Below, piece by piece: positions 31,095-40,102 of a DNA stretch of 64,000 nucleotides. Position numbers and translations under genes: made by a program. Below the pieces are notes generated by a model, which made no database searches, had not been told where the DNA came from, and saw only the letters and a list, made by a program, of their open reading frames with translations. The stretch is taken from positions 12,074 through 76,073 of the forward strand of contig CAMYJA010000007.1 in the NCBI GenBank assembly GCA_947258705.1. Reading direction: 5' to 3'. This DNA comes from an uncultured Hyphomicrobiaceae bacterium. GTDB taxonomy: Bacteria > Pseudomonadota > Alphaproteobacteria > Rhizobiales > CAMYJA01. Positions within the stretch are counted from its first letter, which is position 1; every line of letters starts with the position of its first letter.

Positions 31095-32600
31095 CTACTG
31101 ATTTGCTGCTGACTTCGCGCTCGCATCAGGTTTTTTCCGCTGAGCTTCGCGGAAGACCTCTTCGAACTCGATGGCGCCGCAGTTCTTGCGCCGCTTGACG
31201 ATGATCCTGCCGATCTTTTTCAAGAGCCCCTCGGCGGTGAGGTTTTTCGAGACGGGATTGCGGTTATATCCCCTGCGGCTGAAAAAATTCGAAGTGGGCA
31301 CGCCGCGCGCCACGCGCGTCATCATCTCGAGCCCCCGGCCATAGCCGACGAGGTTCATCAATTCGAGTTCGGCGGCCGAGACGCGGGCGAAGCCCTTCCT
31401 GTTCGCAACCTTGACGATTTTCTTGAGCTTCTGGACCTGCATCATGGGGCCGATATCCGGGTCGAGATTGAGGGCGTGGGCGGCAAAACCCTTGGATGTC
31501 TTGCCGAAGGCGATGAATTCGCGCCAGTTGTTACGATTGCTGTAGCGCGTGATCCCGCTTGCGATATCGCTGCGCACCCGGCGCAGAAGTTTGGCTTTCG
31601 TTCGCAGCTCCCGGGCGCGCGGGCCATCGGCCATCAAGGCCTTGAACTCAAGGCGCTTGGCAAAGGCCACGCCATGGGACTTGAGCACGGCGTTTGAATT
31701 AGCCGCCAGCAATTGCGCGTAGCCAAGGGCGGTCGAGGCGGCGCGTCCGCGCGGCTTGATCTTGCGGCATTTGTAATCGACGGGGAAAATGCCGGACAGA
31801 CGGGAATAAGGGCCGATGCCGCCCGTCTCGAGGGCGTAGACGCCGATCACCTGATCCGCTGTCAGCCCCAGGGTCAGGGATTCGCGCGCGTAAATTTCCT
31901 TGAACCTGCGCTCGCTGACGATGGGGGGCGTGAAGCCATATTCGCGTTTCAGCGCGCTCAGATAATCGGCAACGACGGGCAGATCCCTGCGCTTCTTCCT
32001 GGGCTTCTTTTTTTCAAGCGCGATCAGGCATTGCGGTTTTTGCGGTCCCTTATATTCCGGCGGGTGCGTCAGGACATAGTCCTTGCGCGTGATCGCAAGC
32101 CCTTTTTTCTTTTTCGCCCGGCGGCCGGATCGCTTTTTCGACACGCCGCTCCAATAGGTATTGGCGCGGCTTCTGAATTTGGCATAAGCGGCTTTATAGG
32201 GCGCCGCGATGCGGTCGCATCTCGACTTGGGGATGGTTGGCGTTTCCTTTGCCACTTCTTTCGGCGGCAGGGCGTCCCATGGTTTTTTCGCCGGTGCGGC
32301 TGGCGGCTCCTTTTTTGCGATAGGCGCGGGCCGGGCCGTCGAGGCCGGGGCGGGTTTGTTGTCTGCGCGCGTTGCACGATCTCCATTCGGCTTAAATGCC
32401 GGGCGCGGTACGGGAACGGCAACGGAGGGAACGACTTCGATGCGCGGTTCTGCATGCAGTTCGGGCGCGAACATAAACGACGCCGTCACGAGCGTCAGCA
32501 GCGCTGCCATGCGGGCGCTTGTTCGTGATGCCCGGCGCGATGTCAGGCGCCATGTCAGGCGCTTGTGTTTTGATGGCGTCATAGGATTGAATTCTTTCAA
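31095..32600 (-). CDS. secreted protein with possible lytic-transglycosylase-like fold
   Basis: Basic N-terminus plus TM, Pro-rich linker, then GVYALETGGIGPYSRLSGIFPV ... ASTALGYAQLLAANSNAVL. Confidence 0.6.
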   Translation of the reverse strand: MKEFNPMTPSKHKRLTWRLTSRRASRTSARMAALLTLVTASFMFAPELHAEPRIEVVPSVAVPVPRPAFKPNGDRATRADNKPAPASTARPAPIAKKEPPAAPAKKPWDALPPKEVAKETPTIPKSRCDRIAAPYKAAYAKFRSRANTYWSGVSKKRSGRRAKKKKGLAITRKDYVLTHPPEYKGPQKPQCLIALEKKKPRKKRRDLPVVADYLSALKREYGFTPPIVSERRFKEIYARESLTLGLTADQVIGVYALETGGIGPYSRLSGIFPVDYKCRKIKPRGRAASTALGYAQLLAANSNAVLKSHGVAFAKRLEFKALMADGPRARELRTKAKLLRRVRSDIASGITRYSNRNNWREFIAFGKTSKGFAAHALNLDPDIGPMMQVQKLKKIVKVANRKGFARVSAAELELMNLVGYGRGLEMMTRVARGVPTSNFFSRRGYNRNPVSKNLTAEGLLKKIGRIIVKRRKNCGAIEFEEVFREAQRKKPDASAKSAANQ

Positions 32601-32838
32601 AAGTCAGAAAGCTGATTGACGGCTCGTCTAAGCAATATAAGCGCAATAACAGCCAGTCCAGGCATATTCATGGCAGTTTGGTGTCAATATCGGCATTATT
32701 ACCAGTTGTTTTGGTTGTATCTACGCACCTGCCGGCAGGTCTGCACATGCGAAAAAGGGTGCCGGCAATTAATTTCCGCATCTACCGGGACCGCGTATAT
32801 ATTGCCCGGAATTCACAATAACGGATCGTACAGCCCCA

Positions 32839-33339
32839 ATGGCAGAACAAAAACCATCGTCCGCTTCAACACCGGACCTGACGCTTGAAGAACTCGCCGC
32901 GCACCTCGCGCCCGGCGACCGGCTGCTTGGCCTCGACCTCGGGACCCGGACGATCGGCGTGGCGCTCTCCGACAGCCAGCGGATTGTGGCAACGCCGCTT
33001 GAGGGGCTGTCGAAGGGCAAGTTCAAAACCGATATGGCGCGTCTTGCCGAGCTGATCGCCGAGCATCAGGTGGGCGGCGTCATTGTCGGGCTGCCTCTCA
33101 ACCTCGATGGCTCGGAAGGACCACGGGCCCAGTCCGCGCGGGCCTTTGTGCGGAATTTCTCAGGCGCTTCCGATTGCCCGGTCGTTTTTTGGGACGAGCG
33201 CCTGTCGACCGTGGCGGTCGAGCGAACCCTGCTCGAGGCGGATACCTCACGAAAGCGGCGCGGGGAAGTGGTCGACAAGATGGCTGCGGCCTATATTCTC
33301 CAGGGCGCGCTTGATCGCTTGAAGAATATCGGCACGTAG
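32839..33339 (+). CDS. ruvX: Holliday junction resolvase-like RuvX/YqgF
   Basis: RLLGLDLGTRTIGVALSDSQRIVATPLEGL; GLPLNLDGSEGPRAQ; WDERLSTVAVERTL; KMAAAYILQGALD. Confidence 0.93.
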   Translation: MAEQKPSSASTPDLTLEELAAHLAPGDRLLGLDLGTRTIGVALSDSQRIVATPLEGLSKGKFKTDMARLAELIAEHQVGGVIVGLPLNLDGSEGPRAQSARAFVRNFSGASDCPVVFWDERLSTVAVERTLLEADTSRKRRGEVVDKMAAAYILQGALDRLKNIGT

Positions 33340-35127
33340 TCAGGAAAAGGCACGGTCGATGATGGAGCCGGCATTGCCCGGGCATCCTGCTGCGCCATAA
33401 GTCTGGACGGCGGATCCATCAAATCTCAAGGCCATGAACGCATCGGCCACCTCGGCGGGGGCGTGAGCGTTGAGAAGACCGCCTGCCGCAAGGCGCGCCA
33501 GTCCCTCGACAAGCATGCGCGCGTTTTGATCGAGCTCCTTGGGCCGGTGGAGAAGATCGGCGAGACGGTCATAATGCCTTTGCAAGACCGGACTGGTCGA
33601 GGTCATCTCAGCCAGGTCGTCCATGATCAGGCCGACGGCGTCCGGTTCCTTTTGCAGGGCGCGCAATAGATCGAGACACATGACATTGCCCGATCCCTCC
33701 CAGATGGCATTGACGGGGGCCTCGCGATAGGCGCGCGCAAGGGGGCCGTCTTCGACATAGCCATTGCCGCCCAGGCATTCCATCGATTCGTAAATATGAC
33801 CGGGCGCGATCTTGCAGATCCAGTATTTTACAATCGGCGTCATGACGCGCTGCCAGGCCGCGCCCAGCGGATCGCCGGTCTCGTCGAATGCCCGGCCGAG
33901 GCGGAACGACAGCGCCACCGCGGCTTCAACGTCAAGCGCGAGATCGGCGAGCACGGAGGTCATGATAGGTTGGTCGACCAAATGCCTGCCGAACACTTTT
34001 CTGTGGCGGCTGTGATGGATGGCGTTGGCCAGCCCCTGACGCATCAGGGCGGCTGAGGATACGGCACAATCAAGTCTCGTATATTGCACCATTTCGATTA
34101 TTGAGGCGACGCCGCGGCCCTCTTCACCGATCAGCCAGCCATGGCAACCGCGCAACTCGACCTCCGAGGAGGCATTCGACCGGTTGCCGAGCTTGTCCTT
34201 GAGGCGCTGAAAGCGAAGCTTGTTGATGCCGCCATCGGGCAGAATGCGCGGCACGAAAAAACACGACAGCCCCCGGGCGGCCTGGGCCAGGACGAGAAAT
34301 GCATCGCACATGGGCGCCGACATGAACCATTTGTGGCCCGTGAGAATATATTCCTGACCGGGGCCGGACGTGCGGACAGGCTCGGCACGGGTGGTGTTGG
34401 CGCGGACATCCGTACCGCCCTGATTTTCGGTCATGCCCATGCCGATCGTGATCGATTTCTTGTCGGGGATAGCCTTGAAGGACGGGTCGTATGTCCGGTT
34501 GAATATTTTCGGCAAGAGGGTATCGGCAATGCCGGGCTGGATTTTCAGCGTGGCAATGGCGGCGTTTGTCATGGTGATGGGACAGCAATGGCCGGCCTCC
34601 ATCTGGGCCGTCATGTAAAGTCCGGCGATGCGGGACAGGTTTGCTGCGGGTCTGATCCGGCCGTCCTCGATCCCCTCCCAGGCACTGCAATGCAGCCCCT
34701 CGCCCATGCTCATGCGCATCAGTTCATGATAGGCGGGATGAAACTCGACCCGGTCGTAAGGACGCCCCTTATTGTCATAGCGTTTCAGTCTGGGCGGATT
34801 TTCATTTGCCAGCCGGCCAAGCTCCAGGGCATCGGCGCTACCGGTTTGCGCGCCCAACTGGGTAAGCCAGCCCAACTCGTCAGCGCCGTTTTCGCGTTTG
34901 ACGGCCTCCATGAAGGGAATGTCGCTGGTGGCGAAATTGAGATCTTCAAAGGCCGGGCTTTGATTGAATATTTCATGGGTATCAAAAAGCGCGCCCGGCG
35001 AGGCGGCGGGGGATTGCGCAGGCTCCGCGGCTCCGGTCAGGGCAGTTTCGGACGGCGCCGGCCCGTTCTCAACCGATCCAGTCGTCGGAGTTTCGTTTGC
35101 TTCGTGTTCTGATTGCTCAGACATCAC
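33340..35127 (-). CDS. acyl-CoA dehydrogenase, AidB-like
   Basis: [57 protein letters not shown]. Confidence 0.9.
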   Translation of the reverse strand: MMSEQSEHEANETPTTGSVENGPAPSETALTGAAEPAQSPAASPGALFDTHEIFNQSPAFEDLNFATSDIPFMEAVKRENGADELGWLTQLGAQTGSADALELGRLANENPPRLKRYDNKGRPYDRVEFHPAYHELMRMSMGEGLHCSAWEGIEDGRIRPAANLSRIAGLYMTAQMEAGHCCPITMTNAAIATLKIQPGIADTLLPKIFNRTYDPSFKAIPDKKSITIGMGMTENQGGTDVRANTTRAEPVRTSGPGQEYILTGHKWFMSAPMCDAFLVLAQAARGLSCFFVPRILPDGGINKLRFQRLKDKLGNRSNASSEVELRGCHGWLIGEEGRGVASIIEMVQYTRLDCAVSSAALMRQGLANAIHHSRHRKVFGRHLVDQPIMTSVLADLALDVEAAVALSFRLGRAFDETGDPLGAAWQRVMTPIVKYWICKIAPGHIYESMECLGGNGYVEDGPLARAYREAPVNAIWEGSGNVMCLDLLRALQKEPDAVGLIMDDLAEMTSTSPVLQRHYDRLADLLHRPKELDQNARMLVEGLARLAAGGLLNAHAPAEVADAFMALRFDGSAVQTYGAAGCPGNAGSIIDRAFS

Positions 35128-35290
35128 GCTCTCCCTGATATTGATGGGCCCGATGCCCGATTATGGTCTCGTAACAGCGCTACTCGCGCCTGTTTACACC
35201 GGTTATTTTCAGGATAGCATCATTTTATGGCGCCATCATCGAAATCAGGGCTTGTCGGCAGTCCAATTCCCCACTATAGCTCGGCTTTTA

Positions 35291-36247
35291 ATGATACCTG
35301 CTCAAGCCAGCACTGACTTCGTCTACCCGCACCGCCATCTTCTTTCTATCGAAGATCTGACCCCTGCGGATATCAATGGTCTGTTGGATCTTGCGGACAA
35401 GTCGGCGGAAATCAATCGCGACGTCCGTAAAAAGCGCGATACATTGCGCGGGCGCACGGTTATCAATCTCTTTTTCGAAGCCTCAACGCGAACGCAAAGC
35501 TCGTTTGAGCTGGCGGGCAAACGCCTGAGCGCGGATGTCATGAACATGGCGGTCAAATCCTCGTCGATCAACAAGGGCGAGACGCTGATCGACACCGCCA
35601 TGACGCTGAACGCCATGCGGCCCGACATACTCATAGTGCGTCATCATGCAGCGGGCGCGGTGGAGCTTTTATCGCAGAAAGTGGACTGTTCGGTTGTCAA
35701 TGCCGGGGACGGCAGCCACCAGCATCCGACACAGGCGCTTCTCGATGCCTTGACGATACGGCGCAACAAGGGCCGCATCGAGGGGCTTACTGTCGCCATT
35801 TGCGGCGACATCCTGCATTCGCGTGTCGCCCGGTCGAATATCATGCTGCTCAATGCGCTCGGCGCCCGGGTGCGAATCGTCGCGCCGACGACGCTGCTGC
35901 CACCAAGCCCGGAACGGCTTGGCGCCGAGGTGTTCACATTCATGGAGCAGGGCATCGAGGGGGCCGACGTGGTCATGATGCTGCGGTTGCAGCGGGAGCG
36001 CATGACCGGTTCATACGTGCCATCGACGCGGGAATATTTTCACTTTTTCGGCCTCGATCAGGAAAAGCTGGCTTACGCCAAGCCGGATGCGCTGGTGATG
36101 CATCCGGGGCCGATGAACCGGGGGGTCGAAATCGCCTCTTCCATGGCGGAGCTGCCAAGAAGCGTTATTCAGGAACAGGTTGAAATGGGTGTCGCCGTTC
36201 GCATGGCAGTGCTCGAAGCCCTCTCCTATCAATTACCCAAAGAGTGA
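35291..36247 (+). CDS. pyrB: aspartate carbamoyltransferase catalytic subunit
   Basis: [36 protein letters not shown]; internal start [10 protein letters not shown]. Confidence 0.95.
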   Translation: MIPAQASTDFVYPHRHLLSIEDLTPADINGLLDLADKSAEINRDVRKKRDTLRGRTVINLFFEASTRTQSSFELAGKRLSADVMNMAVKSSSINKGETLIDTAMTLNAMRPDILIVRHHAAGAVELLSQKVDCSVVNAGDGSHQHPTQALLDALTIRRNKGRIEGLTVAICGDILHSRVARSNIMLLNALGARVRIVAPTTLLPPSPERLGAEVFTFMEQGIEGADVVMMLRLQRERMTGSYVPSTREYFHFFGLDQEKLAYAKPDALVMHPGPMNRGVEIASSMAELPRSVIQEQVEMGVAVRMAVLEALSYQLPKE

Positions 36248-37590
36248 GCGACCGATTTATGAACAGCGGCGGGACATCTCGAACAGGCGGCGAGCAAGCG
36301 ACGATCGCTCTTATCAATGCCAGGCTTGTCGATGCGGAAAGCGGCCGCGACGAAGAAGGCGGACTGCTTGTCGAAAACGGGCTAATTAAAGATCTCGGTA
36401 CTGAATTCAGACGCAATGCGCCCGATGGCGCCGAGGTGATCGATTGCGGCGGTCATGTTCTATGCCCGGGCCTGATCGATATGAATGTCACCACCGGCGA
36501 GCCGGGACACGAACATCGCGAAACGCTGACGACGGCCAGCCGTGCCGCGGCCGCGGGCGGTGTCACGACGATGATCGTGACACCGAATACGGACCCGGTC
36601 ATCGACGATGTGGCGCTGGTCGATTTCATTCAAAGACGCGCACGCGATACCGCACTTGTTCATGTGCACACCATGGCGGCGATGACGAAGGGCCTCGAGG
36701 GCCTGGAAATGGCAGAAATCGGACTCCTCAAGGAAGCAGGTGCGATCGCTTTTTCAAACGGCAGGACAAGTATTGCCAGCGCCCAGGTCATGCGCCAGTC
36801 GCTCGACTATGCGGGGGATTTTAAAGCGCTCATCGTCCATCATCTCGAAGATGCCGATCTCGCCGACGGCGGGGTCATGAACGAGGGCGAGGTTTCGAGC
36901 AGGCTGGGGCTGCCGGGCATTCCAGCGGTTGCCGAAACCATTATGCTCGAGCGCGATATTCAGCTTCTGGAGCTCGCCCATGGCCGCTATCATGCCGCGC
37001 AGATTTCCTGCGCGGGGTCGCTCGAGATGATCGGTACGGCAAAAACACGCGGACGTCCGGTGACATGCGGCGTTTCGATAAATCATCTGACCCTCAATGA
37101 AAACGACATCGGTTCCTACCGCACATTTTTGAAAATGCGTCCGCCACTGCGGCCCGAGGATGACAGGCTTGCCATGATCGAGGGCATCAGGAACGGCACA
37201 ATCGACGTGATTGTTTCGGCGCATGATCCGAAGGACGTGGACGTTAAAAGACGGCCGTTTTCAGAAGCTGCTTACGGCGCGATCGGATTGGAAACGCTGC
37301 TTCCGGCGGCGCTGAGACTGTATCACGGCGGCGAACTTGAGCTCATGGACCTCTTGCGCGCCATGACGATCAACCCGGCAAAACTGCTCGGGCTGCCATC
37401 GGGACGGCTCACGAAGGGCGCGCCCGCCGACCTCATCGTGGTCGATCTGGATACACCTTGGGTGGTTGACCGGGACGAGTTGCAATCGCGTTCGAAGAAC
37501 ACGCCGTTCGACGAGGCGCGGGTGCAGGGGCGGGTTCTCAAGACAATCGTTTCCGGCCGCCTGATTTTTTCAGACGGGCGCTTTACATGA
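36244..37590 (+). CDS. pyrC: dihydroorotase homologue (PyrC'-like, HxH motif absent)
   Basis: Amidohydrolase architecture; [14 protein letters not shown] replaces PGLxDxHVHxREPG; GTGA overlap with pyrB stop. Confidence 0.85.
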   Translation: MSDRFMNSGGTSRTGGEQATIALINARLVDAESGRDEEGGLLVENGLIKDLGTEFRRNAPDGAEVIDCGGHVLCPGLIDMNVTTGEPGHEHRETLTTASRAAAAGGVTTMIVTPNTDPVIDDVALVDFIQRRARDTALVHVHTMAAMTKGLEGLEMAEIGLLKEAGAIAFSNGRTSIASAQVMRQSLDYAGDFKALIVHHLEDADLADGGVMNEGEVSSRLGLPGIPAVAETIMLERDIQLLELAHGRYHAAQISCAGSLEMIGTAKTRGRPVTCGVSINHLTLNENDIGSYRTFLKMRPPLRPEDDRLAMIEGIRNGTIDVIVSAHDPKDVDVKRRPFSEAAYGAIGLETLLPAALRLYHGGELELMDLLRAMTINPAKLLGLPSGRLTKGAPADLIVVDLDTPWVVDRDELQSRSKNTPFDEARVQGRVLKTIVSGRLIFSDGRFT

Positions 37591-37663
37591 CAATTGGCGG
37601 TTAATCCGCCTATATTGTCCGCATAAAAATGATGTTTGGGGATTTTATACCGGAAACCACCTC

Positions 37664-38305
37664 ATGATTGTTGGTGACGATACGATTTTGACAGCGACAA
37701 CACTCTATCTCGCCGCCTTGGCCGGCGGCTACCTCCTGGGGTCCATTCCCTTCGGGCTGCTGCTTACGAAATTCGCAGGGCTCGGCGACATTCGCCAAAG
37801 CGGATCAGGCAATATCGGCGCAACGAACGTTCTGCGCACCGGCAAAAAATCGCTCGCTGCCGCTACATTGTTGCTCGATATGCTGAAGGGATTCATTCCC
37901 GTATTCCTTGTTCAGCAAGTCTCGTTCTTACCCACCGCCCCGTTTCTGGCAGGAGCGGCTGCCCTTATCGGTCACGTTTTTCCGGTCTGGCTCTTGTTCA
38001 GGGGCGGCAAGGGGGTTGCGACCTATATCGGCGTTCTTTGGGCACTGGCCTGGCCGTTGGGTCTGGCGTTCTGTCTGATCTGGCTCGCGACGGCGCTCAT
38101 TACGCGCATATCGTCTCTTTCGGCCCTGGTGGCCTCCGCGCTCATACCCATCGTGCCGCTGCTTCCAGGCTCATTCATACCGTCATTATTAATAGAATTC
38201 GACCTGGTCCGCTTTCTCGCCTTCATGTCACTCGTCATCTTCTTTACGCACCGGAAAAATATCGCCCGGCTGCTGCGCGGAGAAGAATCGAGGATCGGTG
38301 AATAG
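37664..38305 (+). CDS. plsY: glycerol-3-phosphate acyltransferase PlsY
   Basis: GGYLLGSIPFGLLLTKFAGLGDIRQSGSGNIGATNVLRTG; GHVFPVWLLFRGGKGVAT. Confidence 0.95.
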   Translation: MIVGDDTILTATTLYLAALAGGYLLGSIPFGLLLTKFAGLGDIRQSGSGNIGATNVLRTGKKSLAAATLLLDMLKGFIPVFLVQQVSFLPTAPFLAGAAALIGHVFPVWLLFRGGKGVATYIGVLWALAWPLGLAFCLIWLATALITRISSLSALVASALIPIVPLLPGSFIPSLLIEFDLVRFLAFMSLVIFFTHRKNIARLLRGEESRIGE

Positions 38306-39497
38306 CGGGAACCGCCATAAGTCGGGGCCGGTTGCGCGCCCGGCGCCACGCACGCTCGATGACGACACGCGTCTCGCATGGCTCAGGCTGATCCGCAGCG
38401 AGAATGTCGGACCTGTTACATTCCGCGATCTAATCAATCGTTTTGGCGGTGCGGTTCAGGCCCTTGAGGCACTTCCCGATCTTGCGAAGCGTGGCGGTCT
38501 CAAGCGCAAAATCGTCATTTGCGCCCATGACAGGGCTGAGCAAGAACTCGAGCGTGCGCGCAAGCTCGGCCTGGGACTATACGCTATCGGCGAAGCCGGC
38601 TATCCGCCATGGCTCGCTCATGTGGACGCGCCGCCGCCCCTCCTTTACACCAAAGGCGACATCGGCCATCTCGATCAGCCTATCGTGTCGATCGTCGGCG
38701 CGCGCAACGGTTCCGCGGTCGGCCAGAAATTTACCCGGCTTGTCGCAAGGGAGCTCGGGGAAGCTGGATTTGTTATCGGTTCCGGACTTGCGCGCGGGAT
38801 CGATACGGCGGCGCATAAGGCCGCTCTTGAACATGGTACGGTCGCAGTTCTCGCCGGCGGCATCGACATGATTTACCCCAGTGAAAATGAAGCGCTCTAC
38901 CACGCCATTGCGGAGCGCGGTCTCCTTGTCAGCGAGCGTGAACCGGGCCTGCAGCCACGAGGGCAGGATTTTCCGCGCCGCAACCGGATCATATCGGGCA
39001 TGGCTGCGGGTGTCGTGGTTGTCGAGGCGGCGACGCGTTCGGGCTCATTGATCACGGCGCGCTTTGCTGCTGAACAGGGGCGCGAGGTATTCGCGGTCCC
39101 GGGCAATCCGCTCGATCCGCGCGCTACCGGCACCAACGGCCTGATACGCGACGGGGCGACACTGGTCACGAACAGCAAAGACATCATCGAAGCACTGGCG
39201 CCATTATTGCGGGCCGAGGACGGCTCGCAGCCCGAAGGGCAATCGCAATTGGATTTCGAAGAATCGCGTGAAGATGAGGAGCCGCTGACCGATCAGCATC
39301 TTGACGGAGAAAACGGCCTTACGGCGCGTCAGCGCGTGCTCGATGCTCTAGGGGCCAGTCCGGTGGATATTGACGAACTCGGCCGTGTTACGGAACTTGG
39401 CGCCGGCGAGCTTCAGGTCATTCTTTTGGAGTTCGACCTCGCCGGCCGGCTGACCCGCTATCCAGGACAATTGGTGGCGCTGAATGCCGATCAATGA
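38298..39497 (+). CDS. dprA: DNA processing protein DprA
   Basis: VSIVGARNGSAVGQKFTRLVARELGEAGFVIGSGLARGIDTAAHKAAL; start overlaps plsY. Confidence 0.94.
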   Translation: MNSGNRHKSGPVARPAPRTLDDDTRLAWLRLIRSENVGPVTFRDLINRFGGAVQALEALPDLAKRGGLKRKIVICAHDRAEQELERARKLGLGLYAIGEAGYPPWLAHVDAPPPLLYTKGDIGHLDQPIVSIVGARNGSAVGQKFTRLVARELGEAGFVIGSGLARGIDTAAHKAALEHGTVAVLAGGIDMIYPSENEALYHAIAERGLLVSEREPGLQPRGQDFPRRNRIISGMAAGVVVVEAATRSGSLITARFAAEQGREVFAVPGNPLDPRATGTNGLIRDGATLVTNSKDIIEALAPLLRAEDGSQPEGQSQLDFEESREDEEPLTDQHLDGENGLTARQRVLDALGASPVDIDELGRVTELGAGELQVILLEFDLAGRLTRYPGQLVALNADQ

Positions 39498-39549
39498 TGC
39501 CGGAGCGCGCTCGCAGCGGCTGCCGGCCAAAGCCGGGCTCCTCCTGTTT

Positions 39550-39849
39550 TCAGGCGGTATTGTCACCGTCGCCGTTTACATTATTGCCCAACCGGCTGCG
39601 CCAGACGGCTTCGCGATGGGCATATTCAAGCAACTCGCCCAGAGAGATGTGCCCCGACCTTGTTGCCATTATCTGCAATTCCTGCAGCATTTCGGCCATA
39701 TAGGCGGCAGTCTGCCGCGGACTTGAACTTTTGATGGTATCGGCGATTTTATAGTGCTCCGGATCTGTTGTTTCTTCCTTGCTGGAAAGTTCTGCACGAT
39801 TTAAATCTTGTAGATCACCTGGTTTGGTTTTGTTGTCGCGATCTGGCAT
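39550..39849 (-). CDS. small conserved hypothetical protein
   Basis: SPRQTAAYMAEMLQELQIMATRSGHISLGELLEYAHREA. Confidence 0.65.
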   Translation of the reverse strand: MPDRDNKTKPGDLQDLNRAELSSKEETTDPEHYKIADTIKSSSPRQTAAYMAEMLQELQIMATRSGHISLGELLEYAHREAVWRSRLGNNVNGDGDNTA

Positions 39850-40102
39850 GGGATCTCCATCTAGTTGATCAGGTAAAAGCTACTATAGGTTGTATTAGAT
39901 TAACCATTGGTTGTAATTTAGGCAAGATTAATTCTTCTTTTCACCCTGATTTCATGATTGAAACCGATCAAACAGGGCGCGGTTCGAGCTCTTTTTCCCT
40001 GCCGACAGTAAAAAATGGCTTGTTACATCGGGCGCTCTGTGTCATTTGCCTCGGCCTTAGGGGTCGTTGCGACCCTGCCAATAAATGAGGCGCGCATACG
40101 CG

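Noticed and set aside
34141-35112. 323-aa plus-strand ORF
   Set aside because: Antisense to the AidB-like acyl-CoA dehydrogenase.
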